Positions 35,040-47,100 of a DNA stretch of 64,000 nt are shown here, in pieces. The notes beneath the pieces were generated by a model. That model saw only the letters and a program-made list of their open reading frames with translations. It was not told the DNA's origin and ran no database searches. The first letter of the stretch is position 1; each line of letters begins with the position of its first letter. Origin of the DNA: Lepidodermella squamata (taxonomy: Eukaryota; Gastrotricha); NCBI GenBank assembly GCA_047495785.1, contig JBLDXI010000021.1:1054001-1118000 (forward strand), written 5' to 3'. The translations under genes were made by a program, and so were the position numbers.

Positions 35040-36594
35040 ATGATAATCAGCGTAAGTTTTACTGATTTTTCGTTTCAATAAATTAAAAAAAGAAAATTAA
35101 TTTAGGTTATCCTTCCAATTATTGCCTGTCTGCTGCTCGGCGCAAAAGCTGAATGGTTTTATTCAGGTTAATTATTCTAATAAATTCCATATAATTTTTC
35201 ATTGAAATTCTGATTATTTTCCAAGATCTCGATGCCTGGTACGATATAGACGAAAAATGTACGGATGGCATGCACCAATCACCGATTAAAATTGAATCCA
35301 GCCGGGTGGTCTACGCGCCTAATCTTGACAATGATAAACTGAAGTTCGAAAAATACGACCTGGCCTACAGTGGATTCCTAACAAATAGCGGCCGTTCAAT
35401 CTACTTTACTATCGATCCTAATTCAAGAGCAGACCGCCGCCCTAAAATTTCTGGCGGCGGTTTGAACAATCAGAACTTCGTTTTCGAACAATTCATCCTT
35501 CATTGGGGTAAACTTTTTTGAAAAATCAAATTTTGAAATTATTAGTTTTTTATCCCAGGTGCTAATGATTGCGAAGCAACGAACTGTAAAGGCTCTGAAC
35601 ACTCTATTGACAACAAATTCGCCCCGGCTGAAATTCAATTCGTCCATTACAACGCGAAGTACAGGACGTATGGCGAGGCTGCGGAGAGAGACGATGGACT
35701 TGCCGTAGTCGCTTTTCAGTTCGACAATGTCCAGGACCCTAACTTGGTTAAAACCGGCTATAAAGCTATGGCTAAATTGGTGTCGAGAATCGCCGCTCAA
35801 GCATCCAGCTGTGAGTTGATTTTAAAATAAATTGAAATTTAATTGAAATTCGATTTTTTATAGCTGCCGTCGCGTTCGATTTTAGCAAAATTATCCCAAC
35901 ATTCGCAACGGATGGCTCAGGCCGTTACTATCGTTACAATGGGTCATTGACAGCACCGCCTTGTAAATAATTTTTTAGGAGGATTTTTCATAATTTTTTC
36001 AAATTTTTTAAAGGCTCAGAATCCGTCATTTGGTCTGTGTTTGAGCCTCGAATTCCCGTAATGCCCTCTACCCTAGCGGCTCTTAGAGTCGCCCAAACGA
36101 TCGATGAAGAAGGAATGGTTGTCCCGCTGGTCAATAATTACCGCCCAATTCAGTCCCTCAATGATCGTGTAGTTCGCACTAATAAGCGCCTGGTTCAAAT
36201 AAACGCGCCTCAGCCTGCAGTATTGGTTCAAAATACCCCACCCCAACTGCAACAAATTCGACCTTTAGTCGCCATGCAAGCGCCTTCGTTACCCGCCCAG
36301 CCTGTCGCTCCACCCGCCCCGCCGGCTGTATTTCCGTTCATTTTTCAAACGCAACCGCCGCCGCGAACTGTGGCGACTACGGCGGCGCCGTGGAACCCTC
36401 GAAATAACAATAATAACAACATTTTCCAGGAATTCACCGGCAATTCTAACAACAACTTCGGAGTGCCATTTGCTAACAACTTTGGCGTGCCGTCGTTGTT
36501 TGGCAGCAGCAATAACAATAATAACCGCGGGCAGAATAATCAGTTCTTCGGCGGCGGTAACGTGTTCGACGGCTTCCCTAACTGGATGGGATAG
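35040..36594 (+). CDS. CA-N: alpha-CA-related protein with Pro/Gln- and Asn-rich tail, zinc site lost
   Basis: Exons 35040-35051, 35106-35166, 35226-35507, 35559-35810, 35864-35962 and 36014-36594 (428 residues). The signal peptide is MIIS plus VILPIIACLLLGAKA. The first ligand motif is QFILHWG (Ile), the third EIQFVHYN (Gln), the shuttle position Arg (NSGRSIYF) and the loop GSLTAPPC: not catalytic. The domain is followed by about 130 low-complexity residues, first Pro/Gln/Ala-rich, then Asn/Gly/Phe-rich with NNNN runs, ending FDGFPNWMG. The tail recalls that of CA-J, although CA-J keeps its zinc site, so sticky tails occur on both classes. Such composition is common in extracellular matrix and silk-like proteins. 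Confidence 0.92.
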
Positions 36595-37037
36595 AAATGA
36601 TAGGAAAAAATAGGAAACTCTAACACGATTAGGGGTCACTGAACTTGGAAATATTACATCAGCTGTGATTTTTCTGCAATTTTTTTGTCGCTTAACCGGT
36701 TTTATTTTGCCTCACTGCCAGGTTTTCTTTTCAGCTTTTAGGAGTGAATGAAAAAATAATAAAAAGTCGTGCCTGGTTTCCCAGAAGGAAAATCATATAT
36801 TGTGTTTTTCCTGAAGTCTTTGTTCGGAAAAAAATCTCAGTTTTTTCGCGCATGAAAAGAAGGGATTAGCGAAGGCGGAGGAAAGGCGGGCGCGTTTTAG
36901 GTGAGAAACGTGTAATAAAAGCTCCCGAGTCTTATAATAATACCCCTTTCTTTTAACGCAAAAAATGGTGCGCTATAAAAGGTCGAAGGAGAGCTAAGTG
37001 CAAAGTCTATAATTTTACTTGCCTAGATTGAGTGAGA
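36595..37037. other. CA-N/CA-O intergenic spacer
   Basis: No coding sequence; it holds the CA-O promoter with a clear TATA box. Confidence 0.5.
36974..36980 (+). promoter_or_regulatory. TATA box of CA-O
   Basis: TATAAAA followed by GG, 58-64 bp before the CA-O ATG, which fits a start site about 30 bp downstream and a short 5' leader. Confidence 0.6.
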
Positions 37038-38222
37038 ATGATTTACGGAAAAATAACCTCGGTAAATTTAATTTCAACTTAAAATTATTCCATTTTTCAT
37101 TTTTATTAATATCAAGTCGATTGTGTTTCTGGCGTCCTTAAATTTGGCTTTGGGACAGAACGACTGGTCTTACAATGGTATTTTTATTATTCAATAAAAT
37201 TAAGTTACGGAATTTTCATTTATTAGACACGGATGCTTGGAGTGCTAATAAGAACTATGCCGTTTGCGGGAATGGTCGCCGTCAGTCGCCGATTCGGATT
37301 TCATCTCGCCAAGCCCTGACCGATCGAACACTGGCTAATGACCCACTTCAATTCTCCAACTACGGCGATCAATTCATGGGAACGTTTTCAAACGAAGGCC
37401 AACTCGTTCGATTCACGCTGGACAGCAAAATTCCGCGGGATAAGCGCCCGCGAATCTACAACGGCGGCTACGGGCAGAACGGCCAAGTTCTGGAGTACAT
37501 CGAATTCCACTGGGGCGTCAATTCGTCGGTAAACCGCGGCTCTGAGCACATTATCGATGGGCGCGGAGCTCCGATGGAGGTTCAGTTTGTTCACTACAAC
37601 GGGCGGTATGAGAGTTACAACGATGCTAGGAAGCTCAATGACGGCCTGGCGATAGTTGCATTCCTATTTGAGCCTATCAACGACACGGACTTCATCGCAA
37701 CCGACTACGCCCAATTCGCCAATGCCATGCCTAAAATCGCTCGTCAAGGCGATAAAGGTCAATTTTTTATATTTTAATAATTTTTTAATATTTTTTTTAA
37801 ATTTAGCTCAAGTCACCATTGATTTTTCAAAGCTTTTGCCGGCGTGGGCTCCACGTGGTGATGGCATTTATTTCCGATATTCCGGATCCCTGACTAGCCC
37901 ACCTTGCTCGGAAATCGTCTCATGGACCGTTTTCCAGCGTCGCATTATGATTTTAGACACAGTCATGGATATCTACTTCCAGCATGTCATGACTAAAACC
38001 TGGGAGGCCAATAAGAGCGCCCTGGCTCCTATGGCTAACAATAACCGGCCCGTGCAGTCGTTGAATGGCCGCCAGGTGAGAACGAACCGCGACATTACGC
38101 CGGCTTACAATCGCGAGGTGGCTCAAGAGGCGCTGAGATTAGCCCGCAACCGAACCCAGCCAGCTAAACCATTCACCTGCTGGGGTGCTTTCTTGTGCCT
38201 GCCTTACCCCGATAGCAACTAA
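37038..38222 (+). CDS. CA-O: alpha-CA-related protein, zinc site lost (Glu and Gln)
   Basis: Exons 37038-37061, 37117-37177, 37227-37757 and 37807-38222 (343 residues). Signal peptide is split over exons 1-2 (SIVFLASLNLALG). The first ligand motif reads YIEFHWG, with Glu at position 94, and the third EVQFVHYN (Gln). Glu could in principle bind a metal, but the site as a whole is unlike any active alpha-CA. The shuttle position is Gln (NEGQLVRF) and the loop GSLTSPPC. It has lost both the intron after HWG and the one in the PPC Cys codon. The C-terminus is Cys-containing (TCWGAFLCLPYPDSN) and not hydrophobic enough for GPI. Confidence 0.92.
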
Positions 38223-38472
38223 AAACCGGTGCCTAGATTCCGAAAAAAAACCGGTAGAAAATATTATGTGACACGTGCAATCAATATATCTATAACGCTT
38301 TTTTGTATAACCAATCTGTTCAAAAATAAATACGGAAAAATCCCGGTTGTTATGGTAACGCGTCGCACGGTGCGAGCAAATAATAAAATTTTCGGCGCGC
38401 AATAATTGCGTGTTTACCCAGAAAGGCTAGACGACCCAGATTCCAGTGCGAAATCTTTGCATTACTGAAAAA

Positions 38473-39937
38473 ATGGGAATTTTTCGATTTCTAGTTTTCG
38501 CGTCTATTTTCGGGAAAGTTCTGAGCCAAAATACAACAGTTCGAACGTCGTCGAGCCAAACGTCGACTACAACCGCTTCGATTACTACGACACTTCAAGC
38601 GTTGACTAAAGCTACAAAGTCAAATTTACCTTCTTTCATCAGCCAAGCTCCATGGACCTTTGAAGGCTAGATTTCAGCCTAAAATTAATTAAAATTAACC
38701 TATAATTTTTTTCAGAGGAGAATAGATGGGGTATTATCAATGAAGTCTGCGTCAAAGGCAAACGCCAGAGTCCGATCGCAGTGTCCCTCGAGGATGCTAT
38801 TCCCTCGCAAAAACTGAAGAGCGAATCGTTGATTTTTCGAAGCTACGACACCCGTGTTGCGGGGAAACTAGTGAATACCGGGCGGTCGGTGATGTGGATG
38901 ATTGACCCGAAAACCGTGTTGACTCAAACGACCCCAAGCGTGTCGGGTGGTGGGTTACCGCCAACTGGTAGCGCAGGTTACGCTCTAGGTCAAATCGTTT
39001 TCCACTGGGCTAGTAGCGACATTGAATCTGCTGGACTTGGATCGGAACACGTTGTAGAGTGAGCGATCAAATTATCACATAGTTCAAGGCCTTGAAAAAT
39101 CTATTTAACTCAGGTACAGGGCAGCTCCTTTGGAGGTTCAATTTATTCACTACAGCACGGCCTATAAAAGCATCGAGGACGCCATAAAAAATTTGACTAA
39201 CCCTGACAATCTAGCAGTTCTTGGTAGGCCGTTTCTTATATTAATCTAGAGAATGCAACTCTCTTTTCCAGCATTTTTGTTCCAACCAACCTCTGATGGC
39301 AATTTTACATCAAAGACAAATTATTCGAGCATTATTGAAAGATTAGATGACATTTCCGATCCGTTATCTGCAGGTTTTAATTTTTCTAATTTTTTCAAAT
39401 CGGTTCATTATTTTAAACTGATTTAAGTTGATTTAACAATCGACATGTCTAAGCTTCTGCCGGATTTCGCCAAAAATGGGGTCTACTTTCGCTACGATGG
39501 CTCGCTTACTATTCCGCCGTGCTCTGAAGTCGCGAAATGGACGGTTTTTCGCGACAGAATAACGATACCCGCTTCAGATCTGGAAGAGTTTTGGGATCAA
39601 ATTTGGGCTAGCAGCATTTCATCAACTACCCCTATGACAACTAAAGCAGCGACTGCAGTTACCGGTAACGATGGCGATGATGACGACGATTATTGGTATT
39701 ACCCGGGCACAAAAATGCGATTTTATCGATCACTTCAAAAACGAAACGGGCGCATGGTTTGGACGAATGGTAAATGGCCTGATTTGTCGATAAATTTAGA
39801 TTTTTTAGCCTTTTCACGCAGGTAATGGTTTGGCATCTCCGTCAGGCTCTCATACCTGCGAGCCTGCGTCTTCTAAGATTTTCCTGGCAACAGCCGTCGT
39901 GACTTTTATTCAATTTATTAGGCTTAACGGCAACTGA
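38473..39937 (+). CDS. CA-P: GPI-type alpha-CA-related protein, zinc site lost, GC-AG intron
   Basis: Exons 38473-38665, 38716-39058, 39114-39223, 39272-39373, 39428-39769 and 39822-39937 (401 residues). The second in-frame ATG is used because it opens a clean signal peptide (MGIFRFLVFASIFGKVLS); a Ser/Thr-rich linker follows. Ligands: QIVFHWA (Val) and EVQFIHYS (Gln); no zinc site. An acidic insert (DGDDDDDYWYYP) interrupts the C-terminal part. Intron 1 begins with GC, not GT: no GT fits the frame and WTFE must join ENRW. Introns after AVLG and WTNG are shared with CA-Q and CA-R, placing it in their sublineage. The tail (IFLATAVVTFIQFI) is GPI-like. Confidence 0.88.
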
Positions 39938-40227
39938 AAGCTGAGTCATGACATTTCAAGTCAGATTGAATCGATGTTCTATGTGTGAAGAAAAAAGATA
40001 ATTAAACCCGCGATCTTGAATAAAACACGACTCAGATAATAGTTTTTTTAGAACATTGCGACTAATTACGCATCATTTTAGGCCCTAAATCCTTTCAATT
40101 ATCCGCCGTGCGCGATTGCGGTACAAACACAGCGCCAAGTTATATTAAAACCTTGAATCGATTAAAACATTCACCCTACAGCACAACCTTCCCCTTTTTT
40201 GCTTGCATCAGCAATTTTCCGCTAAAA

Positions 40228-41729
40228 ATGAAGCTTGAAGTGAGGTTTCTATTTCTTCTGGTAATATCGGGACAGGTCAAAGCTGAGAATACGACATCTT
40301 CGGAAATTTCGTCAAATTTTACGCGAAAATCGGAGATTCCTGAAGTGGCATCGGCTAAATTATCTGTCGAGCCTGTCGGTCAGAGCAATTTTTCGGTAAT
40401 TCAGTTGAATGAAACCCTAGTCAAAAGCCGAGTAGTCGCTAGAACGGCCCAACAATCGAGCAATACTTCAGTCGCCGCCATTCGAGTTAAAGCAGCTGAG
40501 CCATCTGCCGATATGTTAGTTGCTGTTACAACCCAGCAGCCGGTTTCGACCAGTCCGGGGACGACAGTGTCTGCAGCTACGACAACCGCCCCTCCAGCCA
40601 CGACTACAACGCCGAAAATGCAAAATTTGCTAGCCTTACAGTGGTCGTATGCTGAAATGGACAACTGGGGTAGGCTGAGTCCGATTTGCTCGAACGGGCC
40701 GAAACAATCGCCGATTCATCTCGGCCTCGAATACGCGGTCGCCTCGAAAGATTTTTCAATGGATCCGATCGTTTTCAAAAATTACGACGTCAAAGGGTTA
40801 AGTGGGAACTTTACCAACAACGAGCACACAGGTGAGATTTGGCCTTGAAAAAAATTCAATAATTTTTTTGAATTTTTATATAGCAACCTGGACCCTTGAC
40901 CCTAACCAGCAGACTAGCAAAGCTGTCCCAACAATGAGTGGCAGTGGTTACGGGCCTTCGATCTACGTCCTAGACCAGATCACCTTCCATTGGGGTTCAG
41001 ATCGTATCGATGGGTCCTGTAAAGGTTCGGACCATGCCGTCGATTATTCCCCAGCGCCGATGGAAGTTCATTTCATCCACCGGAATACTCGTTACGCAAG
41101 CTATGCCGATTCTGTGTTCAAATACGATGGCCTGGCAATTGTTGGTAGGTCACCCTAAAAAAAATTTCACGGCCCAAATTAATTTTTCTCCAGCCTTTTT
41201 GTTCCAGGCTGTGGAGGATATGCCGATGGGTAACCAATCGACGCTGTTTTACCAGCAATTTTCGAATCGTTTGGAGGAAATTCGCTACCCTAATGCTTCG
41301 ATCTCTTTATCCATTGATATGCAACAACTTTTCCCACCTTTCGCTCTAAATTCGCGAAGTGTATTTTTCCGCTACGACGGATCTTTAACTACCCCACCTT
41401 GTGTGGAATCTGTCTCGTGGACAGTTTTCCAGGAACGGATCCCGATTCAGGCCAGTGTTTTATCAGCTTTTCGCCGTAGTCTATGGATTAAACCACCACC
41501 GGGCGTTCAAAAGCCTTACATTGTCATGGAGAATAATTACCGACCTATACAACCTGCGGGTGACCGATTGATCTGGACAAATGGTAAATTTTGGAAGAAT
41601 ATAAGATTTTTTCTGAATTTTCTTTTTTCAGGCAGAGGATTGGCGACATTATCAGCAGGTAGTGTGAAGGCGTCTTGGATTGCGTTAGCTTCAACGCTAC
41701 TGCTGGCTTCAGTAGTCAGCTCAAATTGA
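40228..41729 (+). CDS. CA-Q: GPI-type alpha-CA-like protein with long Thr/Ser stalk, His94 lost
   Basis: Exons 40228-40831, 40884-41144, 41194-41583 and 41632-41729 (450 residues). The ATG at 40228 opens a signal peptide (LEVRFLFLLVISGQVKA); earlier in-frame ATGs would precede it with charged residues. About 125 residues of Ser/Thr/Ala/Val-rich stalk come before the CA domain, the reverse of CA-C where the stalk follows. The first ligand is Thr (QITFHWG), while the third His is kept (EVHFIHRN), as is a His near the shuttle position (NNEHTATW), so the zinc site is two-thirds complete. Loop GSLTTPPC. GPI-type tail (WIALASTLLLASVVSSN). Probably inactive or weak. Confidence 0.9.
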
Positions 41730-42169
41730 TTTCGAAGCGCAAATTCTCAGCTGTTTATAAATTATTTCTCGAAACATTTGCTGTTTTATTTTATTTGTAA
41801 ATTTCATGCATATTGTTCTACTCTTAATAATATAGCAACTATTTAAAAATTTGTTCTTTATGTGTTTTCGAAAATAAATATATTTTTTGACTGTAATACT
41901 TTGAATTTTTTACTTTTCACGTCTCGTCATCCCAGAAATAGCGGAAATTAATTGCGAGCCTATTGAGATTGAAACCTACTTGAGCTCGCAAAAAATGGCG
42001 CGATAAAGGAAGTTGCGGATCTATGCGCTATTATTCTCACGTAAAAAAACGTGATCGAAGAATTGAAAGGGCTCAATAAAGCGTGAATTTTCTAGGGTAA
42101 AAGCGTAAATTTCTCTTGGAAAAAAACAATTTTCATAATAGCAAATATTTTAGTACACCTGGAATAATA
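41730..42169. other. CA-Q/CA-R intergenic spacer
   Basis: AT-rich; it contains AATAAA-type signals for CA-Q (near 41873) and the CA-R upstream region. No gene is seen. Confidence 0.45.
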
Positions 42170-43543
42170 ATGCAGCTGCGAAATTTCGTTACAGTAGCCC
42201 TAATAGCCATGTCTTGGCGGGTCGAAGCTCAAGTAGCTCCAGTAGCTACCGCGAAACCTTCTACGTATGACTGGTCTTATGACAGTAAGGACGATTTCAA
42301 TACTTCGAAATTGAAAAAATTTCAAATTTTAGATGCTGATAAATGGCCGGATACGTGCGCGAATGGGGTAAGGAATTGAGTTGCATCAAATTTGAAAATA
42401 AATACTTTATTCCACCATAGGATCGGCAAAGCCCAATAGCTCTGAGTATGGATGATGCTATCACCGCTGATAAATTGAAGAAGGACAAGATTGTTACCAC
42501 AAATTACGACAAACTATTCAACGGTCAGCTGAAAAATACCGGCCAGATGGGTTAGTCCTAATTTGCTTCAAGGAATGATGAGTCGATTTTTTGCGTGACC
42601 TAGTTTCATGGGACATTGACCCTCAGCCTAGCGGGATCGCTCCGTCGATAAGTGGCGGCGGCCTTGGTTCAACGTACATTTTGCAATCTTTCCATTTTCA
42701 CTGGGGATCCGAATTCATCGGCCGGAGTTGTACCGGGGCAGAGCATGTTGTTGAGTACACGTCTTCGCCACTTGAACTTCACGTCATCCACTACAACAGC
42801 AAGTACAGCTCTATGCAGGAGGCGGCTACGAAGTCTGACGGACTGGCGGTGATTGGTAAGATATTATTGAACTGAAGTTCGAAGGAAGAATTTAATCCCG
42901 ATTTTTCCAGGAATTTTATTCAGAGCAGCACCTAACGATATTAATTACCTACGGTACGACCTGACCAATGTGATATCGCGCCTTCCAAACATCCTTTTGC
43001 CTTCAAATTCAAGTAAAAAATTTTCATCTTAGAGGGCGAACTGAAAATCGGAAATTTTGATTATTTTTAAGCTACGATAACGGTGAATTTTACAAAAATT
43101 GTCCCGGACTTGTCAGCGGCAAATTATTTCCGATACGACGGCTCACTAACAACACCGCCATGTAGTGAGGTAAAAATATTTTAAATTCAATAAATAATTT
43201 TATTTGAATTTTAATACTAGGTTGTTACATGGACGGTATTGGCCGATCCTATTGACATTCCGATTGCTCATCTGCAAAGCCTGCGGACGATAACTAGGAA
43301 GGCACCCAATTTGCTGCTTGAAAACACTTATCGAAAGCTACAGCCCAGGAATGGACGCACGATTTGGACAAATAGCGGTAATTAATTTGAATCCACTTGA
43401 CTGCATTTTAATTGAAATTTCAATCATTTCCAGATGACGGCCAAGATCCACCGGCGCCAGTGGCTACCAAGAACGATGCCGGTCATGTTGGACTAAGCAG
43501 TTTCAAAGTTATTTCACTCGTTCTTATTCTTGCCCTTTGTTGA
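42170..43543 (+). CDS. CA-R: GPI-type alpha-carbonic anhydrase, zinc site intact, intron-rich
   Basis: Exons 42170-42284, 42333-42367, 42421-42550, 42604-42855, 42911-43012, 43072-43169, 43221-43377 and 43434-43543 (332 residues). It has more introns than any other unit, including one after PPCSE instead of inside the Cys codon. Zinc ligands are complete (SFHFHWG, ELHVIHYN) and the loop is GSLTTPPC, so it may be catalytic; the shuttle position is Gln (NTGQMVSW). It shares WTN-type and AVIG intron positions with CA-P and CA-Q yet retains the ligands they lack, so it probably shows the ancestral state of that sublineage. GPI-type tail (KVISLVLILALC). Intron 1 is 48 bp, a multiple of three, with no stop. 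Confidence 0.9.
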
Positions 43544-44197
43544 CTTGATAGAGACTTGATTGAGACTTGACAGAGAAAATCTTGACCTTTTGCTTGAAAA
43601 AATTGAATGGATAGCAAATTGAATAGATTAACGATTAACTACATATGAAATGTATGAAATTGAGAATGAGGAAAGCTGTGGGATTTTGGAAGCGGGGAAG
43701 TTGCTTTCGGTAGCCGATTTGAGCGAAAAGCGGCTTAATATTCGAATTTTCGTGTAATAAAAATGTATTTTTACCCGAATGAGGAAACTATTTGAGTGAA
43801 AAAATGTTAGCAAATTATGGAAAATTTGCAAAATTTGCGCGACCTTTATTCTTTTTATAAGCGCTTGCTTTAACATTTTTGCATGCTAGCGATTCAAATT
43901 TTAGCTATTTCGATTTCAAGATTGCTTTGCTTTCTTTTTCAAGTGTTCCATTTTGTAAAGTTGGTCACGATCGTCATAGGCATTTTACTCGGACAAATCT
44001 TGGGAATGGCATAAAAGTCAAGGTCAAAACATTGCCAATCAAGCCTATAGAGTCATTCAAAGAACGGTAAAACATGGGTTTGTAGCCAACGTTACGAAAT
44101 TAAAGCACAACAATTAAAAAACGAATAACAATAAGTCACAGGAAACATGAAAAGATAGGACTTGTCCGGGTTTGTAAATAACGCAACACTTCAAAAT
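43544..44197. other. tail-to-tail spacer between CA-R and the ankyrin/sushi gene
   Basis: No gene. It contains the 3' ends of two convergent genes, and the minus-strand frame 43628-43876 has no domain. Confidence 0.5.
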
Positions 44198-47100
44198 TTA
44201 GATAGCAGCCTTCAGCGAAATAGAAGCCATCTTCAAACGCGGTTTTCGATCGTTCTGATCGTTGAGTTGGGGCGCTGCGCTCTTCGCAGCCTTCGAGAGT
44301 TGGATTTCTGTTTCCCGCTGCTTGAGTCGTTCAATGACGACATCACGAGACGAACACTCTTGCTCAGCCACCTCCCTCGCTGTTTTACCGGCGTCGATTT
44401 TCAGGCTAACATCAGCGCGGTAACGTGGTTGAAGCAATAGCTCAACCAAATCGCTGTTACAGTCCAATGCTGCCGTGTGTAGGGCAGTGAAGCCGCCTGT
44501 TGCCTGACGAGCGTTGATTAGAGCGCCTTTTTCCAGCAACAATTTCACCACTTCGTACTGGGATCGCTCAGCAGCCATCAATAGAGGGGTAACTCCCAAG
44601 TTCAGGTCTGGTGTATTAACATCGGCGTGACCTTTTTCGATTAGCAGTCGTATCATTTCAATCGATTTTTTGAACCCAATTGCGATATGTAATGCGGTGC
44701 CTTTAATTCCCACCTCCGGGTAATCACGGTCGTCTCGCCAGTCAATGTCCAATTTGCCGGAATTGAGCAATTTTTCAGTCTTGAGCTGCTCGCCATCAAT
44801 CACCGCTTGGATTAGAGCCCGCCTTTTTGTTTCAATAGCCTGTGTGAGAATTTCGAAAATTTATTAATTATCCTGTAATATACAGCGTGTCCCATAGGTG
44901 ACGCAAACTAAGAAAATACACGGGAAAGGGATCAGAAACCCTAAAATGAGAGGGGGAGTCCTAACGCATGCAAGAAAAATCGTAGAAGAATCTAAAATGC
45001 CATAATTATGGTAATCAAGAATGTCTCTTTTGAATGGGATTAAAAAATCTGAAGAAATTTGATCCAGGTAAAAACCAGGTAAAAACCGAAATTACCGAAC
45101 CAGTTACCATCGGGATTTTCAGGGTTCTCTCCGGTAAATTTTTAATTTTTTTGGTAAAATCTTGGGAAAATGATGGAAGAATCAGTAGACTTGATTTTAA
45201 AAAATAGTTTTAAAAAATTTATAAAATTAAAAATGGTTGCGCAACTTTTGGGACACTCTGTAAGTCATTCCACAACAAATATTTTATCTTGTAATGGAAA
45301 CTTAATGACAATCTTTAATCTTCACTATCTTGGTTAAGAAATCGAGAATTTCGGAAAAATTCAAGTAAAATTAAAAACTGAAAATATCTTACCTCGCAAT
45401 TAGCTAATTTTGGTTTCCACTGTGAGTCATCACCGCACACCGAGATCGCCGAAGTTCCTGGATCCTCAATGAAAAAGTCATATCCATCATTACACGACAC
45501 TTGAACAATATCGCCAGTAGGAACAGCTGAGTTCGGCTGCAATTTATTACCGGAATCCACATAAATTACAGCGCCGTTATCTATATTAGGGACCAAGCAG
45601 GGCTGGGAGTATATAGCACTTCTTTCGTCCTCTGAAACAATTTTTTTAATATTTTAGGTTAAATTTAAAAAAAAAATAAGCAACTTGCCTTCTTTGTAAA
45701 CGCACTCGCCCAGAATAGACCAGGTGCCATTAGGAAGGCAAAGTACAGCATTTATGCCTTCAACTGAGCCTATCATGCAAGTAAAACTAACAACCGTATA
45801 GGCGGGAGCAGCGGGATCCGAAATTGTCGCACCCAGTTCGCCGTTAGCAGGAGTTGGCAAATCGGTAAATAGGCAACCTAATACGCAATAAGTCATGGAG
45901 GATCCAACAGAAATCAATAGAGCTAATACTTTGTTTAGGAGGTTCGAGAATATCCTGTGAGCAGATGCCTCCAATCACCCACTCGCCTTCAGTTGATAAA
46001 TCGATCCCACTAGACCCAACCAAGGTGAATCCATCGTTACACTTGATTTCTCCACTCGCACATGGGTCATCGATTGGGTACTCAATCGCCCCATTTAGGA
46101 CCAATTTCGGTCTTGGAGATGGCACTGAAAATTAAAATCATTTATTAAAATTAATTGAAATTAAGCTTAAAATTGATTATTAAAATTACCCGTGGAATTA
46201 GGGCAAACTACGTCGTAGTTAGAGGCAGCTCTGCAACTGCTCGATTTACCCAATACCTCTTTTACGGCTTCAAGACCAGCCCCATGAGCATATTCCAGTG
46301 GCGTCCGGCCGTTAGCATCATTTTCACTGCAGTTTGCATTGAACTTTCCGATGAGTAGATCAAGCAACCTCGCGCAACCGTTCTCGATCGCAAGCCACAG
46401 AGGGGTTTTTTCGTGAATTTTCCGCGATAATATCTCAGCAACTTGCTGCGGCTTCAAAGCAGACAAAACCGCGTCGACAATTTCAAAATTCGTATCAGAG
46501 CATCGGCCCGCTGGATAATAGTCATCCGAAGGCTGAGCAGCAGACCTCGCCATACTAGATTGGCCATTGTCATCGAAATTGATCGCAAAAGCGACAGGCA
46601 GCTCGCCGTTTTCATTTTCAAGAAGCGACTGGGCCGATTCGATGCGCAGAATTTTCTTCACCATAGCAACGTTTTGCTGCCGGATAGCCTCGTGTAGCGC
46701 CGTGTTCTTGTTGATACAGTTCTTGGTTGTAGCTAGTTCTGGATTCTTTTTTAGCAACATAGACACTGTCGAGTCCGCGCCCTTTGAAATAGCTAGTAAT
46801 AACGGCGTATTACCGCTTTTGTCGCACAAGTCAAGGCCGTCTAACGACCGCTCGGTGGCATTGAAGTATTCAGGGTAGTCGGAATTAACGGCTAGATGAG
46901 CGGCTGTTTCTCCCAGGCTATTACGGGCAGTGACTTCAGCTCTTGCCTTATCGATCAAAAATGTGATGTATTCCAGCGATTTTCTCTCCTGAACAGCTGC
47001 CATTAACGGGGTCATTTGGACAGGGCCGGGGTATGTCCCGATTTGTTGAGAGGCTAAATTGACGTTGTTTGGGATATAGCTGAGCAGACGGCGGAAAGCA

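Noticed and set aside
36289-36639. 116-residue minus-strand frame opposite the CA-N tail
   Set aside because: It is the shadow of a Pro/Asn-rich low-complexity coding region.
43628-43876. Minus-strand frame between CA-R and the ankyrin/sushi gene
   Set aside because: Ser/Phe/Lys-rich frame in AT-rich 3' sequence, without domain or splice evidence.
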